64,000 bases of DNA, taken from contig NZ_JYKZ01000003.1 of the NCBI RefSeq assembly GCF_001043005.1, forward strand, positions 310,001 to 374,000, given 5' to 3'. Made by a program: the position numbers and the translations under genes. A model generated the notes under the pieces. The model was given only the letters and a program-made list of their open reading frames with translations, searched no databases and was not told where the DNA came from. This DNA comes from Pseudomonas psychrophila. GTDB taxonomy: Bacteria; Pseudomonadota; Gammaproteobacteria; Pseudomonadales; Pseudomonadaceae. Below, piece after piece: positions 17,670 to 27,023 of this stretch (its first letter is position 1; each line of letters starts with the position of its first letter).

Positions 17670-17816
17670 GTAGCCGCTGAGGAGCCGTGCGAGGCTGCGT
17701 CCGGCTGCGCAGCAGTCGTAAAGCCAGCGTCTACGGTTAATCAGGCAAACCGCGTGTACCGGTTATGCGACCGCTTCGCGATCGAACGCAGCCTCGTTCT
17801 ACTCGTCAACGGCTAC
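17670..17816. repeat. Dispersed palindromic repeat, copy C
   Basis: A second complete 147-bp unit, in the same orientation, 18 bp after copy B. Same length and very similar sequence, so the pair probably arose by tandem duplication or repeated insertion. Confidence 0.8.
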
Positions 17817-17885
17817 AACGCGGGGTAGGTGATGAATCTGTAATTACACAGCGGTCAGGTGGTGACCGCTGACGAGATCTTCCTG

Positions 17886-19595
17886 TTAACCGCCCGACAA
17901 CGGCGGTGTACGCGGCGGGATCACTCGCTTGGAGCCCGTAGCCTCAAACGCCGAAGCAAAACGCAGCAACGCCGAATCGTCATACGCACGGCCCGCAAAG
18001 GTCAGCCCCACCGGCATGCCGATATCCGCCATCACGCCCATTGGCACCGTGACCGTCGGCACGCCCAAGTGCCGAATGGCCAGGTTGCCGTTGGCCACCC
18101 ACACGCCATTGCTCCAGGCGATGTCCGCCGAGGCCGGATTGACATCCGCATCCGCCGGACCCACGTCGGCCACGGTCGGGAACAGCACGGCATCGAGCCC
18201 CAACCGGTCCATCCAGTCTTCCAGGTCGATTCGACGCGTCTGCTCAAGACCGCGCAGGCCGTCCGGAACGGTGCTGATCTGGTCCCACGGGGTAATCCCG
18301 CGCTCGGCCATGCGCACGTATTCGTCCATGCCCGCCGCCAGTTCGTCTTCGCGATTGGGCAGGGTGCCCGGGTCGTGAGGGAATATCTGCGGGCCATCGA
18401 CATCGGCCAAACGGTTCAGTTTTGGATCGCCGTTGGCCCGCAGGAAGTCGTCAAACGCCCAGGCCGACAGCTCCCACAGTTCATCATGCAAAAACGCTTT
18501 GGACACCAGCCCACGGGTAAACACCGTCGGAGCACCAGGGCGGTCGCCTTCGCAGTTGGATACCAGCGGGAAGTCGACTTCGATCACTTCGCCGCCCTGG
18601 GCTTCGATGGCTTTGCGCGCGGCTTGCCACAGGTCGATGACCGAGGCGCGGGTGATGATGCGCTGCCCCGTAGGGCCGCCGATACCCGGTGCTTCACTGG
18701 TACCCGCCTCTGGGTCGGCATTGATGTACATGCGCGGAACGCCAAAGCGCTTGCCCGCCAGTGCGTCGCTTTTGGTATTCAGTTCGGCATAAGAGGCAGG
18801 ACGCACCGAAGCGACACTTGGGATGGGCACCCAGGGTTGCAGGCGCCACAAATCGCCACGGGTGTCCGGGTCTTCAGCCACCACCACATCGAGCACTTCC
18901 AGAAGGTCGGCCATGGTTCGGGCAAACGGCACCACCACGTCCATGGTCGGCGTCAGCGGCCAGTTGCCGCGCACCGAAATCACGCCCCGTGAAGGCGTGT
19001 AGGCACACAAACCATTGTTGGAGGCCGGGCCGCGTCCGCTCGACCAGGTTTCTTCCGCCAGGCCGAATGCCGAGAAGCTGGCCGCCGTGGCCGTGCCTGC
19101 GCCGTTGGACGAACCGGAAGCGAAGGGGGCCGTGAGGTAGTCGGCGTTGTACGGGCTTTCGGCACGGCCATAAACGCCGCGCTGCATCCCGCCGTTGGCC
19201 ATGGGCGGCATGTTGGTCTTGCCCAGACAGATGGCACCGGCGGCGCGCAGCCGCTCGATGGTGAACGCATCGCGATACGCCACCAGGTCCTTGAAGGCCG
19301 GGCTGCCTGACGCTGCGGTCAGGCCCTTGACCAGATAACTGTCCTTGGCGGTATAGGGGATGCCATCCAGCGGGCCAAGGGTCTGGCCCTTGGCTCGGCG
19401 GGCATCGGATGCCTGAGCCTCGATCAGCACTTGCGGGTTGCGCACCACCACCGCATTGAGCGCGGTAGGGGTGTCCGGGGTGTCGTAGGCGTCGATCCGT
19501 GCGAGATAGGCCTGCACCAGCTCGACCGCCGTGGTTTGGCCGGATTCGAGCGCGGCGCGCAGTTGGGCTATGGAAACCTCGGTGACTTCAATCAT
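17886..19595 (-). CDS. Amidase signature family hydrolase
   Basis: A 569-residue amidase-signature protein. The catalytic Lys is K84 (PYTAKDSYL), the cis-Ser S162 (FASGSSNGAG), and the expected nucleophile S186, 24 residues later as the family requires. The nucleophile loop reads ETWSSGRGPA instead of the usual TETGGSIRxPA: the two glycines before the nucleophile are replaced by Trp-Ser, so oxyanion-hole geometry or specificity may be unusual. No signal peptide is seen. It follows the OprD gene on the same strand with a 92-bp gap, beside the mhp cluster, but no required step of that pathway is an amidase reaction. An aryl-amide substrate feeding aromatic catabolism is speculative. Confidence 0.8.
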   Translation of the reverse strand: MIEVTEVSIAQLRAALESGQTTAVELVQAYLARIDAYDTPDTPTALNAVVVRNPQVLIEAQASDARRAKGQTLGPLDGIPYTAKDSYLVKGLTAASGSPAFKDLVAYRDAFTIERLRAAGAICLGKTNMPPMANGGMQRGVYGRAESPYNADYLTAPFASGSSNGAGTATAASFSAFGLAEETWSSGRGPASNNGLCAYTPSRGVISVRGNWPLTPTMDVVVPFARTMADLLEVLDVVVAEDPDTRGDLWRLQPWVPIPSVASVRPASYAELNTKSDALAGKRFGVPRMYINADPEAGTSEAPGIGGPTGQRIITRASVIDLWQAARKAIEAQGGEVIEVDFPLVSNCEGDRPGAPTVFTRGLVSKAFLHDELWELSAWAFDDFLRANGDPKLNRLADVDGPQIFPHDPGTLPNREDELAAGMDEYVRMAERGITPWDQISTVPDGLRGLEQTRRIDLEDWMDRLGLDAVLFPTVADVGPADADVNPASADIAWSNGVWVANGNLAIRHLGVPTVTVPMGVMADIGMPVGLTFAGRAYDDSALLRFASAFEATGSKRVIPPRTPPLSGG

Positions 19596-19687
19596 GCGCT
19601 TACCGCTGGTTGCTGATGGGGGTGGCAGAGCTTATCTAAAGTCCTGCCTGCTCAGCCAGCCCATGTCGCAATTGTTGTCGTAAATCG

Positions 19688-20959
19688 TCACCACAGCTTC
19701 CAGGTGTAATCGATATTGACCCGCAGTTCGTTGTCATCCCGATGGCTGGCCTGTGCCGTGAAATCGTTGCGGTACCAGGCGTTGCGCAACCGCAGGGAGA
19801 GGTCCTTGAGCGGTCCGCTCTGCAGCACGTATGACACCTCGATGTCCTTTTCGCTCTCGCTCAGGTTCGAGCCGCCGAACCGGGCCAGCTCGATATTGTC
19901 GCCGCTCACGTAGCGCAGCATACCGTTGAGGCCTGGCGCACCCATTGCGGCGAAATTGTAGTCATAGCGCACCTGCCAACTGCGCTCCTTGGGGTTGAGG
20001 AACTCCGAGCTCAGGGTGCCTTCGGTGATCACCAGCGGTTCGGTGCCAAACAGATACGGCATGCCGCTCTTGCCGGTCAGTTGCATGTAGCCGGCGCCGA
20101 TTTTATGGGCGCCCAGGCTGTAGGTCAGCATCAGCGCCGCATTGCGGTTGTCCACCGTTCCGGCTTTGGCTGCGCCGTCTTCGCCGGTGATAAACAGGCG
20201 AAAATCGCTTTTCAGGCTACCGGGGCCCATCGGCCGATTATCGACAAGGCCGTAAAAATCCTTGCGGTACAACTGCGCGAGTTCGGCGTGGTAGTACTTG
20301 AGGGTCAGGTGCGGCGACCAGGCATAGTCGCCGCCGATGAACATGAAGCGGTTTGACTCGGCCGCGCCATTGAAGCGGCCATTGGGTGAGCCGACCGACA
20401 TTTTCTGGTAGTCGGTCGAGTCGCGCAGGTTGATGCGGTCCAGCCAGCCGACATGCAGCGTCAGTTGGTCAATGTCCTGAGACTTCAGATACGCGCCGCG
20501 AAACGTTTGCGGCAGCAGGCGGGTAGGGCTGGCGAATGCGATCGGCAAAAAGGTGCTGATGGTGCCCAGTTGCAGCTCGCTTTTGGAGGCGCGGGCCTTG
20601 GCTGTCAGCCCCAGCTCCGAGTACTCATCGGCAGGTTCGCGGGTGGTGGCGTTGTAAGGCAACAGGCCGGTGCCGGTGCGTGCGCGTGAGGAGTCCAGGC
20701 GCACGCCTAGCAAGCCTTGAGCGTCCAGGCCAAACCCGACCGGACCTTCGGTGTAGCCCGAGCGCAGGTTGAGGATAAACCCCTGTGCCCATTCCCGGGC
20801 AGCGGCCTGGGGTGTTGCATTGACGTAGTTGCGATCGAAGTAATAGTTGCGCATCACCAGGTCTGCGTGGCTGTCATCGATAAAGCCGCTGGCCAGGGCA
20901 GGGCCAATGGATAAAACGCAGGTGCAGGCGCTGAGCGCCCGAAGAACAGTCTTGAGCAT
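19688..20959 (-). CDS. OprD-family outer-membrane porin
   Basis: The protein starts at the ATG at 20959, which begins a signal peptide (MLKTVLRALSACTCVLSIGPALA) followed by the typical OprD opening GFIDDSHADLVMRNYYFDRNY. The much longer in-frame extension upstream is only the antisense shadow of the transporter gene. Length is 423 residues, normal for OprD porins, with repeated beta-strands and a terminal WKLW. Other family hallmarks are QGFILNLRSGYTEGPVGFGLDAQGLLGVRLDS and SWQVRYDYNFAAMGAPGL. It is 62 bp after the mhpT-like gene in the same direction, so uptake of hydroxyphenylpropionate or a related aromatic acid across the outer membrane is the likely role. Confidence 0.88.
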   Translation of the reverse strand: MLKTVLRALSACTCVLSIGPALASGFIDDSHADLVMRNYYFDRNYVNATPQAAAREWAQGFILNLRSGYTEGPVGFGLDAQGLLGVRLDSSRARTGTGLLPYNATTREPADEYSELGLTAKARASKSELQLGTISTFLPIAFASPTRLLPQTFRGAYLKSQDIDQLTLHVGWLDRINLRDSTDYQKMSVGSPNGRFNGAAESNRFMFIGGDYAWSPHLTLKYYHAELAQLYRKDFYGLVDNRPMGPGSLKSDFRLFITGEDGAAKAGTVDNRNAALMLTYSLGAHKIGAGYMQLTGKSGMPYLFGTEPLVITEGTLSSEFLNPKERSWQVRYDYNFAAMGAPGLNGMLRYVSGDNIELARFGGSNLSESEKDIEVSYVLQSGPLKDLSLRLRNAWYRNDFTAQASHRDDNELRVNIDYTWKLW

Positions 20960-21021
20960 GGCGGTTTCACTTTTATTGTTATGGGGGGTGGAGCACTGCG
21001 CGCCTTTCGACGCGCAGGTTG

Positions 21022-22215
21022 TCAGTCCGGCGCTGCTGCGTTGCGCCGCACCGACAGGTAAAACATGGCCACGGCCGCGATCACGATGCCCGGCGCCGAC
21101 GCCAGCATCACCCCGGCGGTACCGGTACCCAGCGCGAGCATCTTGCCGGCTACCAATGGGCCGCTCATGGCACCGAGACGACCAATGGCCACCGCGCTGC
21201 CCACGCCCGTGGCGCGTATCGAAGGGCGATAGAAATGGGGCGCCAGGGCGTAGAGCACGCATTGGCCACCGGTGGCAAAGAAACCGGCGATAAAGCCTGC
21301 GGCCAGCATGCCCGGCAGATGACTGGCCAACCCGAGGGCGCTCAGGGACACGAGGATGCCCAGATAGATCAGTACAGACAGTGCCCAGGCAGGCAGGCGG
21401 TCCATCACCCAACCCAGAAACAGGGTGCCGATGGCTGCGCCAATTTGCAGGGCGAGCATCACCCAGCTGGCTTGACGCCCGGTGAAACCCTGGCCGATCA
21501 CCAGGCTGGGCAGCCAGTTGATCAGGATGTAAACCACCATCAGGGTGAAGAAATAACTGACCCAGATCAGCGCAGTCGGCAGTGCCGCGCCATCGCGAAA
21601 CAGGCCCTGAACCACACCGACAGGCGTCTCGCCCTGAGCGTTGCGAAACTGCTGCGACTCGGGAAGGTAGAGCCCCAGCAGCGGCACGATCAACAGCGGC
21701 ACCACGCCGCCGACGTAGAACACCACCTGCCAGCCACCGGTCAGGTCGGCGATGCCGATAATGGCGGCCAGCGCAGCGCCCAAAGGCACGCCGCAATACA
21801 TCAGGCTTACCGCCGTACCGCGCAAGCGCGGGCCAGCCACTTCGCTGGTGAGGGCGATCAGGTTGGGCAGGGCGGCGCCAAGGCCAACACCGGTCAGGCA
21901 ACGTGCGACCAGCAGGCTGTTAAAGTCCCAGGCCAATGCGGTGGCAAGTGAAAACACCCCGAACAGCACCACCGAGGCCATCAGCACGCGTTTGCGACCA
22001 ATGCGGTCAGCCAGCCATCCACCCGCGAACGCACCGGGCAACAGGCCGAAAATGCCGGCGCTGAACACCCAGCTCATGTGTAATTTATCCAGTTCGAACG
22101 CGGCAGCCATGCCTTGAGCAGCGATCCCTGCGGCCTGTAGATCGAGGCCTTCCATGAGGGCAACGAGAAAACACAGGCCGATGGTGCGGGCCATTTGCAG
22201 ATTGAGTGAAGTCAT
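21022..22215 (-). CDS. mhpT: MhpT-like MFS transporter (aromatic acid:H+ symporter family)
   Basis: A 397-residue, 12-TM major facilitator with the AAHS signature: DLQAAGIAAQGM in TM1, the loop 2-3 motif GGWLADRIGRKRVL and RCLTGVGLGAALPNLIAL in TM4. It lies directly downstream of the mhp catabolic genes, and the sequence matches E. coli MhpT in character. Predicted role is proton-coupled uptake of 3-(3-hydroxyphenyl)propionate across the inner membrane. A REPIN occupies the 159-bp gap to mhpE. Confidence 0.85.
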   Translation of the reverse strand: MTSLNLQMARTIGLCFLVALMEGLDLQAAGIAAQGMAAAFELDKLHMSWVFSAGIFGLLPGAFAGGWLADRIGRKRVLMASVVLFGVFSLATALAWDFNSLLVARCLTGVGLGAALPNLIALTSEVAGPRLRGTAVSLMYCGVPLGAALAAIIGIADLTGGWQVVFYVGGVVPLLIVPLLGLYLPESQQFRNAQGETPVGVVQGLFRDGAALPTALIWVSYFFTLMVVYILINWLPSLVIGQGFTGRQASWVMLALQIGAAIGTLFLGWVMDRLPAWALSVLIYLGILVSLSALGLASHLPGMLAAGFIAGFFATGGQCVLYALAPHFYRPSIRATGVGSAVAIGRLGAMSGPLVAGKMLALGTGTAGVMLASAPGIVIAAVAMFYLSVRRNAAAPD

Positions 22216-22269
22216 GGGCTGTACCCGTTTTATTGTTGTTATGGATGAAGCAGCGATAACCCCTGTTTC

Positions 22270-22356
22270 TGTGGGAGCGGGCTTGCTCGCGACTGGATCA
22301 ATGCGGTTCGTCAGGTAAACCGCGTTATCTGCATCGCGAGCACGCTCGCTCCCACA
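22270..22356. repeat. REPIN (inverted pair of Pseudomonas REP sequences)
   Basis: tgtgggagcgggcttgctcgcga at one end and tcgcgagcacgctcgctcccaca at the other form a long imperfect hairpin with a ~40-bp loop. This is the classic REP doublet, between mhpE and mhpT. Confidence 0.85.
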
Positions 22357-22374
22357 AGGGGGGTAAGGAAGGCC

Positions 22375-23385
22375 TTAGCGTTTGAGCAGGTCCAGCGCCA
22401 CGTCGACGATCATGTCTTCTTGACCGCCCACCATCCGCCGTTTACCCAGCTCGACCAGGATGTCCAGGGTCTTGAGCCCGTACTTGGCCGCAGCGATTTC
22501 GGCGTGGCGCAAGAAGCTCGAATACACGCCGGCATAACCCAGCGCCAAGGTCTCGCGGTCGACCCGCACCGGGCGATCCTGCAACGGTCGAACAATGTCA
22601 TCCGCCGCATCCATCAGCGTGTAAAGGTCCGTACCGTGGTTCCAGCCCAGGCGCTCGGCGGCGGCGATAAACACTTCCAGCGGGGTATTACCGGCCCCGG
22701 CCCCCATGCCCGCGAGGCTGGCGTCGATCCGGTCGCAGCCTTCTTCAACCGCTGTAATCGAGTTGGCTACGCCCAGCGACAGGTTGTGATGAGCATGCAT
22801 GCCGGTTTCGGTTTCAGGCTTGAGCACGGCCTTGAACGCGCGGAAGCGATCGCGAATGTCCTGCATATTCATCGCCCCGCCCGAGTCGGCCATGTACACG
22901 CAGGTCGCGCCGTAGCTCTCCATCAGCTTGGCCTGGGCCGCCAGCTGCTCGGCCGGGATCATGTGGCTCATCATCAGAAAGCCCACGGTGTCCATGCCCA
23001 GTTCGCGGGCATATTCGATGTGCTGCTTCGATACGTCGGCTTCGGTGCAATGGGTGGCGATGCGCACCACCCGGGCCCCGGCGTTGTACGCGGCCTTGAG
23101 GTCGTGAACCGTACCGATGCCGGGTAGCAGCAGGGTGGTGATTTTTGCGTGGCTGATCACGTCCGCCGCCGCTTCGATCCATTCCAGATCGGTATGGGAG
23201 GCAAAACCGTAGTTAAAGCTCGAACCCTGAAGGCCGTCACCGTGGGCCACTTCGATGGCGTCGACGCGGGCCTTGTCCAGCGCGCGGGCGATGTCTTGCA
23301 CGTTCTGCAACGAATACTGGTGGCGTACCGCGTGGCTGCCGTCGCGCAGGGTGACGTCGCTGATGTAGATCTTTTTACCGTTCAT
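22375..23385 (-). CDS. mhpE: 4-hydroxy-2-oxovalerate aldolase
   Basis: The 336-residue protein belongs to the DmpG/MhpE aldolase family: [12 protein letters not shown] (general base and metal/substrate residues) at the N-terminus, [11 protein letters not shown] and [15 protein letters not shown] with the metal-ligating HxH, and the C-terminal communication domain. It cleaves 4-hydroxy-2-oxopentanoate to pyruvate and acetaldehyde and forms a channelling complex with the acylating acetaldehyde dehydrogenase encoded immediately upstream (10-bp gap). Confidence 0.92.
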   Translation of the reverse strand: MNGKKIYISDVTLRDGSHAVRHQYSLQNVQDIARALDKARVDAIEVAHGDGLQGSSFNYGFASHTDLEWIEAAADVISHAKITTLLLPGIGTVHDLKAAYNAGARVVRIATHCTEADVSKQHIEYARELGMDTVGFLMMSHMIPAEQLAAQAKLMESYGATCVYMADSGGAMNMQDIRDRFRAFKAVLKPETETGMHAHHNLSLGVANSITAVEEGCDRIDASLAGMGAGAGNTPLEVFIAAAERLGWNHGTDLYTLMDAADDIVRPLQDRPVRVDRETLALGYAGVYSSFLRHAEIAAAKYGLKTLDILVELGKRRMVGGQEDMIVDVALDLLKR

Positions 23386-23395
23386 GGTTTTCCCC

Positions 23396-24334
23396 TCAGG
23401 CGTTGAGCATCGACAGCGCCATGCGCTCGGCGGTGGCCAAGGCTGCGGAGGTCATGATGTCGAGATTTCCGGCGTAGGCCGGCAGGTAGTGGGCGGCGCC
23501 TTCAACTTCAAGAAACACCGACGTCTTGAGGCCGGAAAACCTGCCCAGGCCGGGAATGGTCAACGGTGCGTCTTCAGGGATGACGTCGAATTGCACGCTC
23601 TGCTTGAGGCGATAGCCCGGCACATAGGCGTTCACAGCGGCGGCCATTTCGACGATAGAGGCCTCGACCAGCGCTTGGTCTGCGGCTTCGCTGAGCACAA
23701 AAACGGTGTCGCGCATCATCAGCGGCGGCTCGGCCGGGTTCATCACGATGATCGCCTTGCCCTTGGTTGCACCGCCAATCACTTCGAGGGCCTTGGAGGT
23801 GGTTTCGGTGAACTCGTCGATATTGGCGCGGGTGCCGGGGCCGGCAGATTTGCTGGCAATCGACGCGACGATTTCGGCGTAATGCACCTTGGCCACTCGA
23901 GACACGGCAGCGACCATCGGAATGGTCGCCTGCCCGCCGCAGGTCACCATGTTGACGTTGAGCTGGTCGAGGTTCTGTTCCAGGTTGACCACCGGCACAC
24001 AGTACGGACCGATGGCAGCCGGTGTGAGGTCAATCAGGCGGATGCCGGGTTTGATGGCCCGCAGAAAGGCGTCGTTCTTGACATGGGCACCGGCGGAGGT
24101 GGCATCGAACACGAAGTCGATGTCCTTGAACACGTCCATGCGCGACAGGCCTTCAACCCCTTCGTGGGTGATTGCAACTCCCATGCGGGCAGCACGGGCC
24201 AGACCGTCGGAGGTCGGGTCGATGCCGACCATGGCGCCCATTTCCAGGTGCTTGGCATTGCGCAGGATTTTAATCATCAGGTCGGTGCCGATATTGCCGG
24301 AGCCGATGATGGCGACCTTGAGTTTCTTGTTCAT
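23396..24334 (-). CDS. mhpF: Acetaldehyde dehydrogenase (acylating)
   Basis: The start is set at the ATG beginning [20 protein letters not shown], since the eight residues before it do not belong to the family. The product has 312 residues with an N-terminal GSGNIG dinucleotide-binding motif and catalytic C132 in [11 protein letters not shown]. It converts toxic acetaldehyde from the aldolase to acetyl-CoA with NAD+ and CoA. Partner of MhpE in a bifunctional complex. Confidence 0.92.
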   Translation of the reverse strand: MNKKLKVAIIGSGNIGTDLMIKILRNAKHLEMGAMVGIDPTSDGLARAARMGVAITHEGVEGLSRMDVFKDIDFVFDATSAGAHVKNDAFLRAIKPGIRLIDLTPAAIGPYCVPVVNLEQNLDQLNVNMVTCGGQATIPMVAAVSRVAKVHYAEIVASIASKSAGPGTRANIDEFTETTSKALEVIGGATKGKAIIVMNPAEPPLMMRDTVFVLSEAADQALVEASIVEMAAAVNAYVPGYRLKQSVQFDVIPEDAPLTIPGLGRFSGLKTSVFLEVEGAAHYLPAYAGNLDIMTSAALATAERMALSMLNA

Positions 24335-24366
24335 TATTGTTGCCTCATTTGCACGCAAGTCGCCGA

Positions 24367-25188
24367 TTACTCGGCGCTGCTGTGTTGCGAGAAGTCCACA
24401 CCGACACTGCCGATGCCTTCGATATGCGCCTCGAAACGATCACCGGCGGCCACGGCCACCATCGGCCCCAGTGCGCCGGTCAGGATGATGTCGCCCGCTT
24501 GCAGCGGATTGCCCAGGCGCGCCATGGTGCAAGCCAGCCACACGGCCGCATTGAGCGGATGGCCCAGGCATTGCGCGCCGCTGCCACTGGAAACCTCTTC
24601 ACCATTGCGGGTCATGCGCATGCCCGCATTGCGCAAGTCCAGCCCCTCGAGGCTGCGGGCCGGGCCGCCGAGTACGTAGCAGCCGCTGGAGGCGTTATCG
24701 GCCACCGTGTCGACAAAGCGGATGTTCCACTGCTGCACGCGGCTGCCGACGATTTCCAGGGCCGGGACCACCCATCCGGTGGCGGCCATGACTTCGTCAA
24801 AGGTGGTGTCGGAGTGGGGCAGGTCATGTTTGAGGATCAAGGCGATTTCCGCCTCGATCTTGGGTTGCAACACGCGATCGATGGGTACGGTCTGGTTGTC
24901 GCCGTAGCACATGTCGGCGAACAGGGTGCCGAAGTCCGGTTGGTCCACGCCCAGCTGCGCCTGCACCTTGGGATTGGTCAGGCCGATTTTTCGGCCCACT
25001 ACCCGGCGCCCGTTGGCGACGCCGTGGGCGACATTGAGCTGCTGGATGGTGTAGGCGGCTGTCGCGTTGTCTTCACCGATCAGCTCGCGCAGCGGTGCGA
25101 TGGCGTTGCCGTGAGTTTCGGCGTGACGCAGGTCGGCGGCCAGTTGGGCCAGTGTTTCGGGAGTCGGGTTCATGGCGGTCTCGGTCAT
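24367..25188 (-). CDS. mhpD: 2-oxopent-4-enoate (2-keto-4-pentenoate) hydratase
   Basis: The start is the ATG at 25188, which overlaps the mhpC stop by one base (tgatg), giving 273 residues, close to the 269 of E. coli MhpD. Family hallmarks include [23 protein letters not shown], acidic metal-site residues in [10 protein letters not shown] and [11 protein letters not shown]. It hydrates 2-oxopent-4-enoate to 4-hydroxy-2-oxopentanoate. Translation is probably coupled to mhpC. Confidence 0.92.
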   Translation of the reverse strand: MTETAMNPTPETLAQLAADLRHAETHGNAIAPLRELIGEDNATAAYTIQQLNVAHGVANGRRVVGRKIGLTNPKVQAQLGVDQPDFGTLFADMCYGDNQTVPIDRVLQPKIEAEIALILKHDLPHSDTTFDEVMAATGWVVPALEIVGSRVQQWNIRFVDTVADNASSGCYVLGGPARSLEGLDLRNAGMRMTRNGEEVSSGSGAQCLGHPLNAAVWLACTMARLGNPLQAGDIILTGALGPMVAVAAGDRFEAHIEGIGSVGVDFSQHSSAE

Positions 25189-26051
25189 CAGTGGGTCAGG
25201 AAGTCCAGCACCATGCGGTTGAAGGTGTCGGCGTGTTCCCACTGCGCCCAGTGGCCGCAGCGGTTGAACACGTGCAACTGAGCCTTGGGCAGCCCTGCCA
25301 GCAGGCGCAAGCCGGTGTCCATCGGCACAAAGCGGTCTTCGCGCCCCCAGACCAGCAGGGTTTCGGCGCTGATTTCGTGCAGGCGATGGCTGAAGTCGGG
25401 GAACTGCTTGGGATTGAGGGTGCTGCTTTTGACGAAGTTTTCCAGATGGTCGCGGCGCGCCAGGAGGTTATCCAGACGGGTCTGGAACAGTTCTTCGGTC
25501 AGGCTGCTGGTGTCGAAAACGAAGACGCTCATCATCTTCTTCAGGTTCTCGATGGTCGGCTCGCGGTACAGCGCACCGATCAGCTTGATGCCTTCGGTGG
25601 GCTGGGGCACAAACGCGCTCGGGCCGCCGGTGCCGCCGCCCATGAGGATCAGTTTGCCGATGCGCTCGGGGTTTTCCAGAGCGAAGGCCACGGTGCTGTG
25701 GGCACCCATCGAGTTGCCGATGATGTGCACCCGGTCAAGGTCCAGCACATCGAGCAGCCCCTTGAGCGCCGACGCATTGAGGTTGGAACGTGAGCCTTCG
25801 CTGACCACCGGATCGCTTTTGCTCCAGCCCGGGCAGTCGAGCAGGATCACCCGGTAACCGGCAGTCACCAACGGTTCGATATTGCGGTTGAAGTTGGCCC
25901 AGCCGCTGGCGCCAGGCCCGGAACCGTGGAGCATGACCACAGTTTCGGCACCCTGGCCGACGTCGTTGTAGTGCAATTGCAGGTCCAGGTCGCCTTCCTT
26001 GATACGGACAAAGCGGCTGGTCGACGCTTCAGTGAATACGCTGGCAGTCAT
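25188..26051 (-). CDS. mhpC: 2-hydroxy-6-oxonona-2,4-dienedioate hydrolase
   Basis: Start is taken at the ATG beginning [10 protein letters not shown], giving 287 residues; longer in-frame options add non-homologous sequence. The alpha/beta-hydrolase C-C bond hydrolase shows [10 protein letters not shown] (oxyanion region), nucleophile S114 in GNSMGAHS, D239 in GREDRFVP and H267 in RCGHWAQWE. It cleaves the meta ring-fission product to succinate and 2-oxopent-4-enoate. Confidence 0.92.
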   Translation of the reverse strand: MTASVFTEASTSRFVRIKEGDLDLQLHYNDVGQGAETVVMLHGSGPGASGWANFNRNIEPLVTAGYRVILLDCPGWSKSDPVVSEGSRSNLNASALKGLLDVLDLDRVHIIGNSMGAHSTVAFALENPERIGKLILMGGGTGGPSAFVPQPTEGIKLIGALYREPTIENLKKMMSVFVFDTSSLTEELFQTRLDNLLARRDHLENFVKSSTLNPKQFPDFSHRLHEISAETLLVWGREDRFVPMDTGLRLLAGLPKAQLHVFNRCGHWAQWEHADTFNRMVLDFLTH

Positions 26052-26068
26052 GGCAGTGTTCCTTGAAT

Positions 26069-27022
26069 TCAAAGGGTGGTGTTCAGCGGCTGTGCGCCAA
26101 GGGCGCCGAAGCCTGCGATCCATTCGGGAATCGGGCGGTAGTAGCGGCCTTCGGTTTGGTAAGGGCCAAAGGCGGACAGTGCTGCGAACGCGGCGACCCA
26201 GGTTTTCACCTCGTGGGTCGACTTGCCGGCCAGCGCCGACAGCGCGTCATTGCCCAGCGCATCGAGGTCGCTCAAGCGACCCTGCTCCAGCGTGTCGAGA
26301 AACTGTTGGTCCCAAACCGGGTTGAGCGGATGCAGGCTGTTCTGATCTTCGACGAAGTGCCGTGCGGCCTCGATGACTCGCTGCTGGCGTGCGGCGCGCT
26401 CATCAGCGGGCAACTGGCGGCCGCTGCCCATCAAGCGGTCGGCCATGCGCGCATCGACCTTGGCCAGTTCGGGCACTGGAGGCTGATGAGACAGTCCTCC
26501 GGACGCCAGAAACAGCACGCGCAGGTCCAGTGACTTGGCCCATTGGCCGATGGCCTCACCCAGCAAGCGCGCACGCTTGAAACCGGGCAGGGGCACCGCC
26601 ACCGAATTGATGAAGACCGGAATCACCGGGCAGGTGCGCAACCCGCCCAGCAGCAGCTCCAGGGGTTGGGCAAAGGCATGATCGACTTGCATGCGGTAGG
26701 ACACGGCGGTGTCTATCCCGGCATCCATAACCGCTTGTGCGCAAGCTTCGGCCAGCGCTTTGGGTACGTCGAGGGGGCCGGCTGCCGTGTCGAAATCACC
26801 GATGGCATCGGCGGCCATGCCAATACAAAAAGGCGGCATGACGTCGTAGAAAAAGCCGTTGTAGTGATCGGGCCCCAGGAGCACGATCAGCTGCGGGTCG
26901 AAGCGGGCGATGCGTTCGCGGGCATCGCGGATCATGCTGTCCACTTCGGCCAGCACGTCAGGTGTCGGGTCGACGTAGCCCACCAGCGGCGTGTGTGACA
27001 AACAGTGCAAATAGGCGCTCAT
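26069..27022 (-). CDS. mhpB: 2,3-dihydroxyphenylpropionate 1,2-dioxygenase (extradiol, type III)
   Basis: A 317-residue LigB-class extradiol dioxygenase that opens the ring of 2,3-dihydroxyphenylpropionate using Fe(II). The two catalytic histidines fall at the same numbers as in the E. coli enzyme: H115 (MQVDHAFAQ) and H179 ([10 protein letters not shown]). Other motifs: HTPL at the N-terminus and [19 protein letters not shown]. It begins one base after the mhpA stop codon. Confidence 0.93.
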   Translation of the reverse strand: MSAYLHCLSHTPLVGYVDPTPDVLAEVDSMIRDARERIARFDPQLIVLLGPDHYNGFFYDVMPPFCIGMAADAIGDFDTAAGPLDVPKALAEACAQAVMDAGIDTAVSYRMQVDHAFAQPLELLLGGLRTCPVIPVFINSVAVPLPGFKRARLLGEAIGQWAKSLDLRVLFLASGGLSHQPPVPELAKVDARMADRLMGSGRQLPADERAARQQRVIEAARHFVEDQNSLHPLNPVWDQQFLDTLEQGRLSDLDALGNDALSALAGKSTHEVKTWVAAFAALSAFGPYQTEGRYYRPIPEWIAGFGALGAQPLNTTL

Positions 27023-27023
27023 C

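Noticed and set aside
17505..17816. CRISPR array
   Set aside because: Only two long adjacent copies with inverted ends; no short regularly spaced repeats or cas genes.
20960..21901. N-terminal extension of the OprD frame to 737 residues
   Set aside because: The extra part is antisense to the MhpT-like gene, Arg/Pro-rich, and the OprD signal peptide starts cleanly at 20959.
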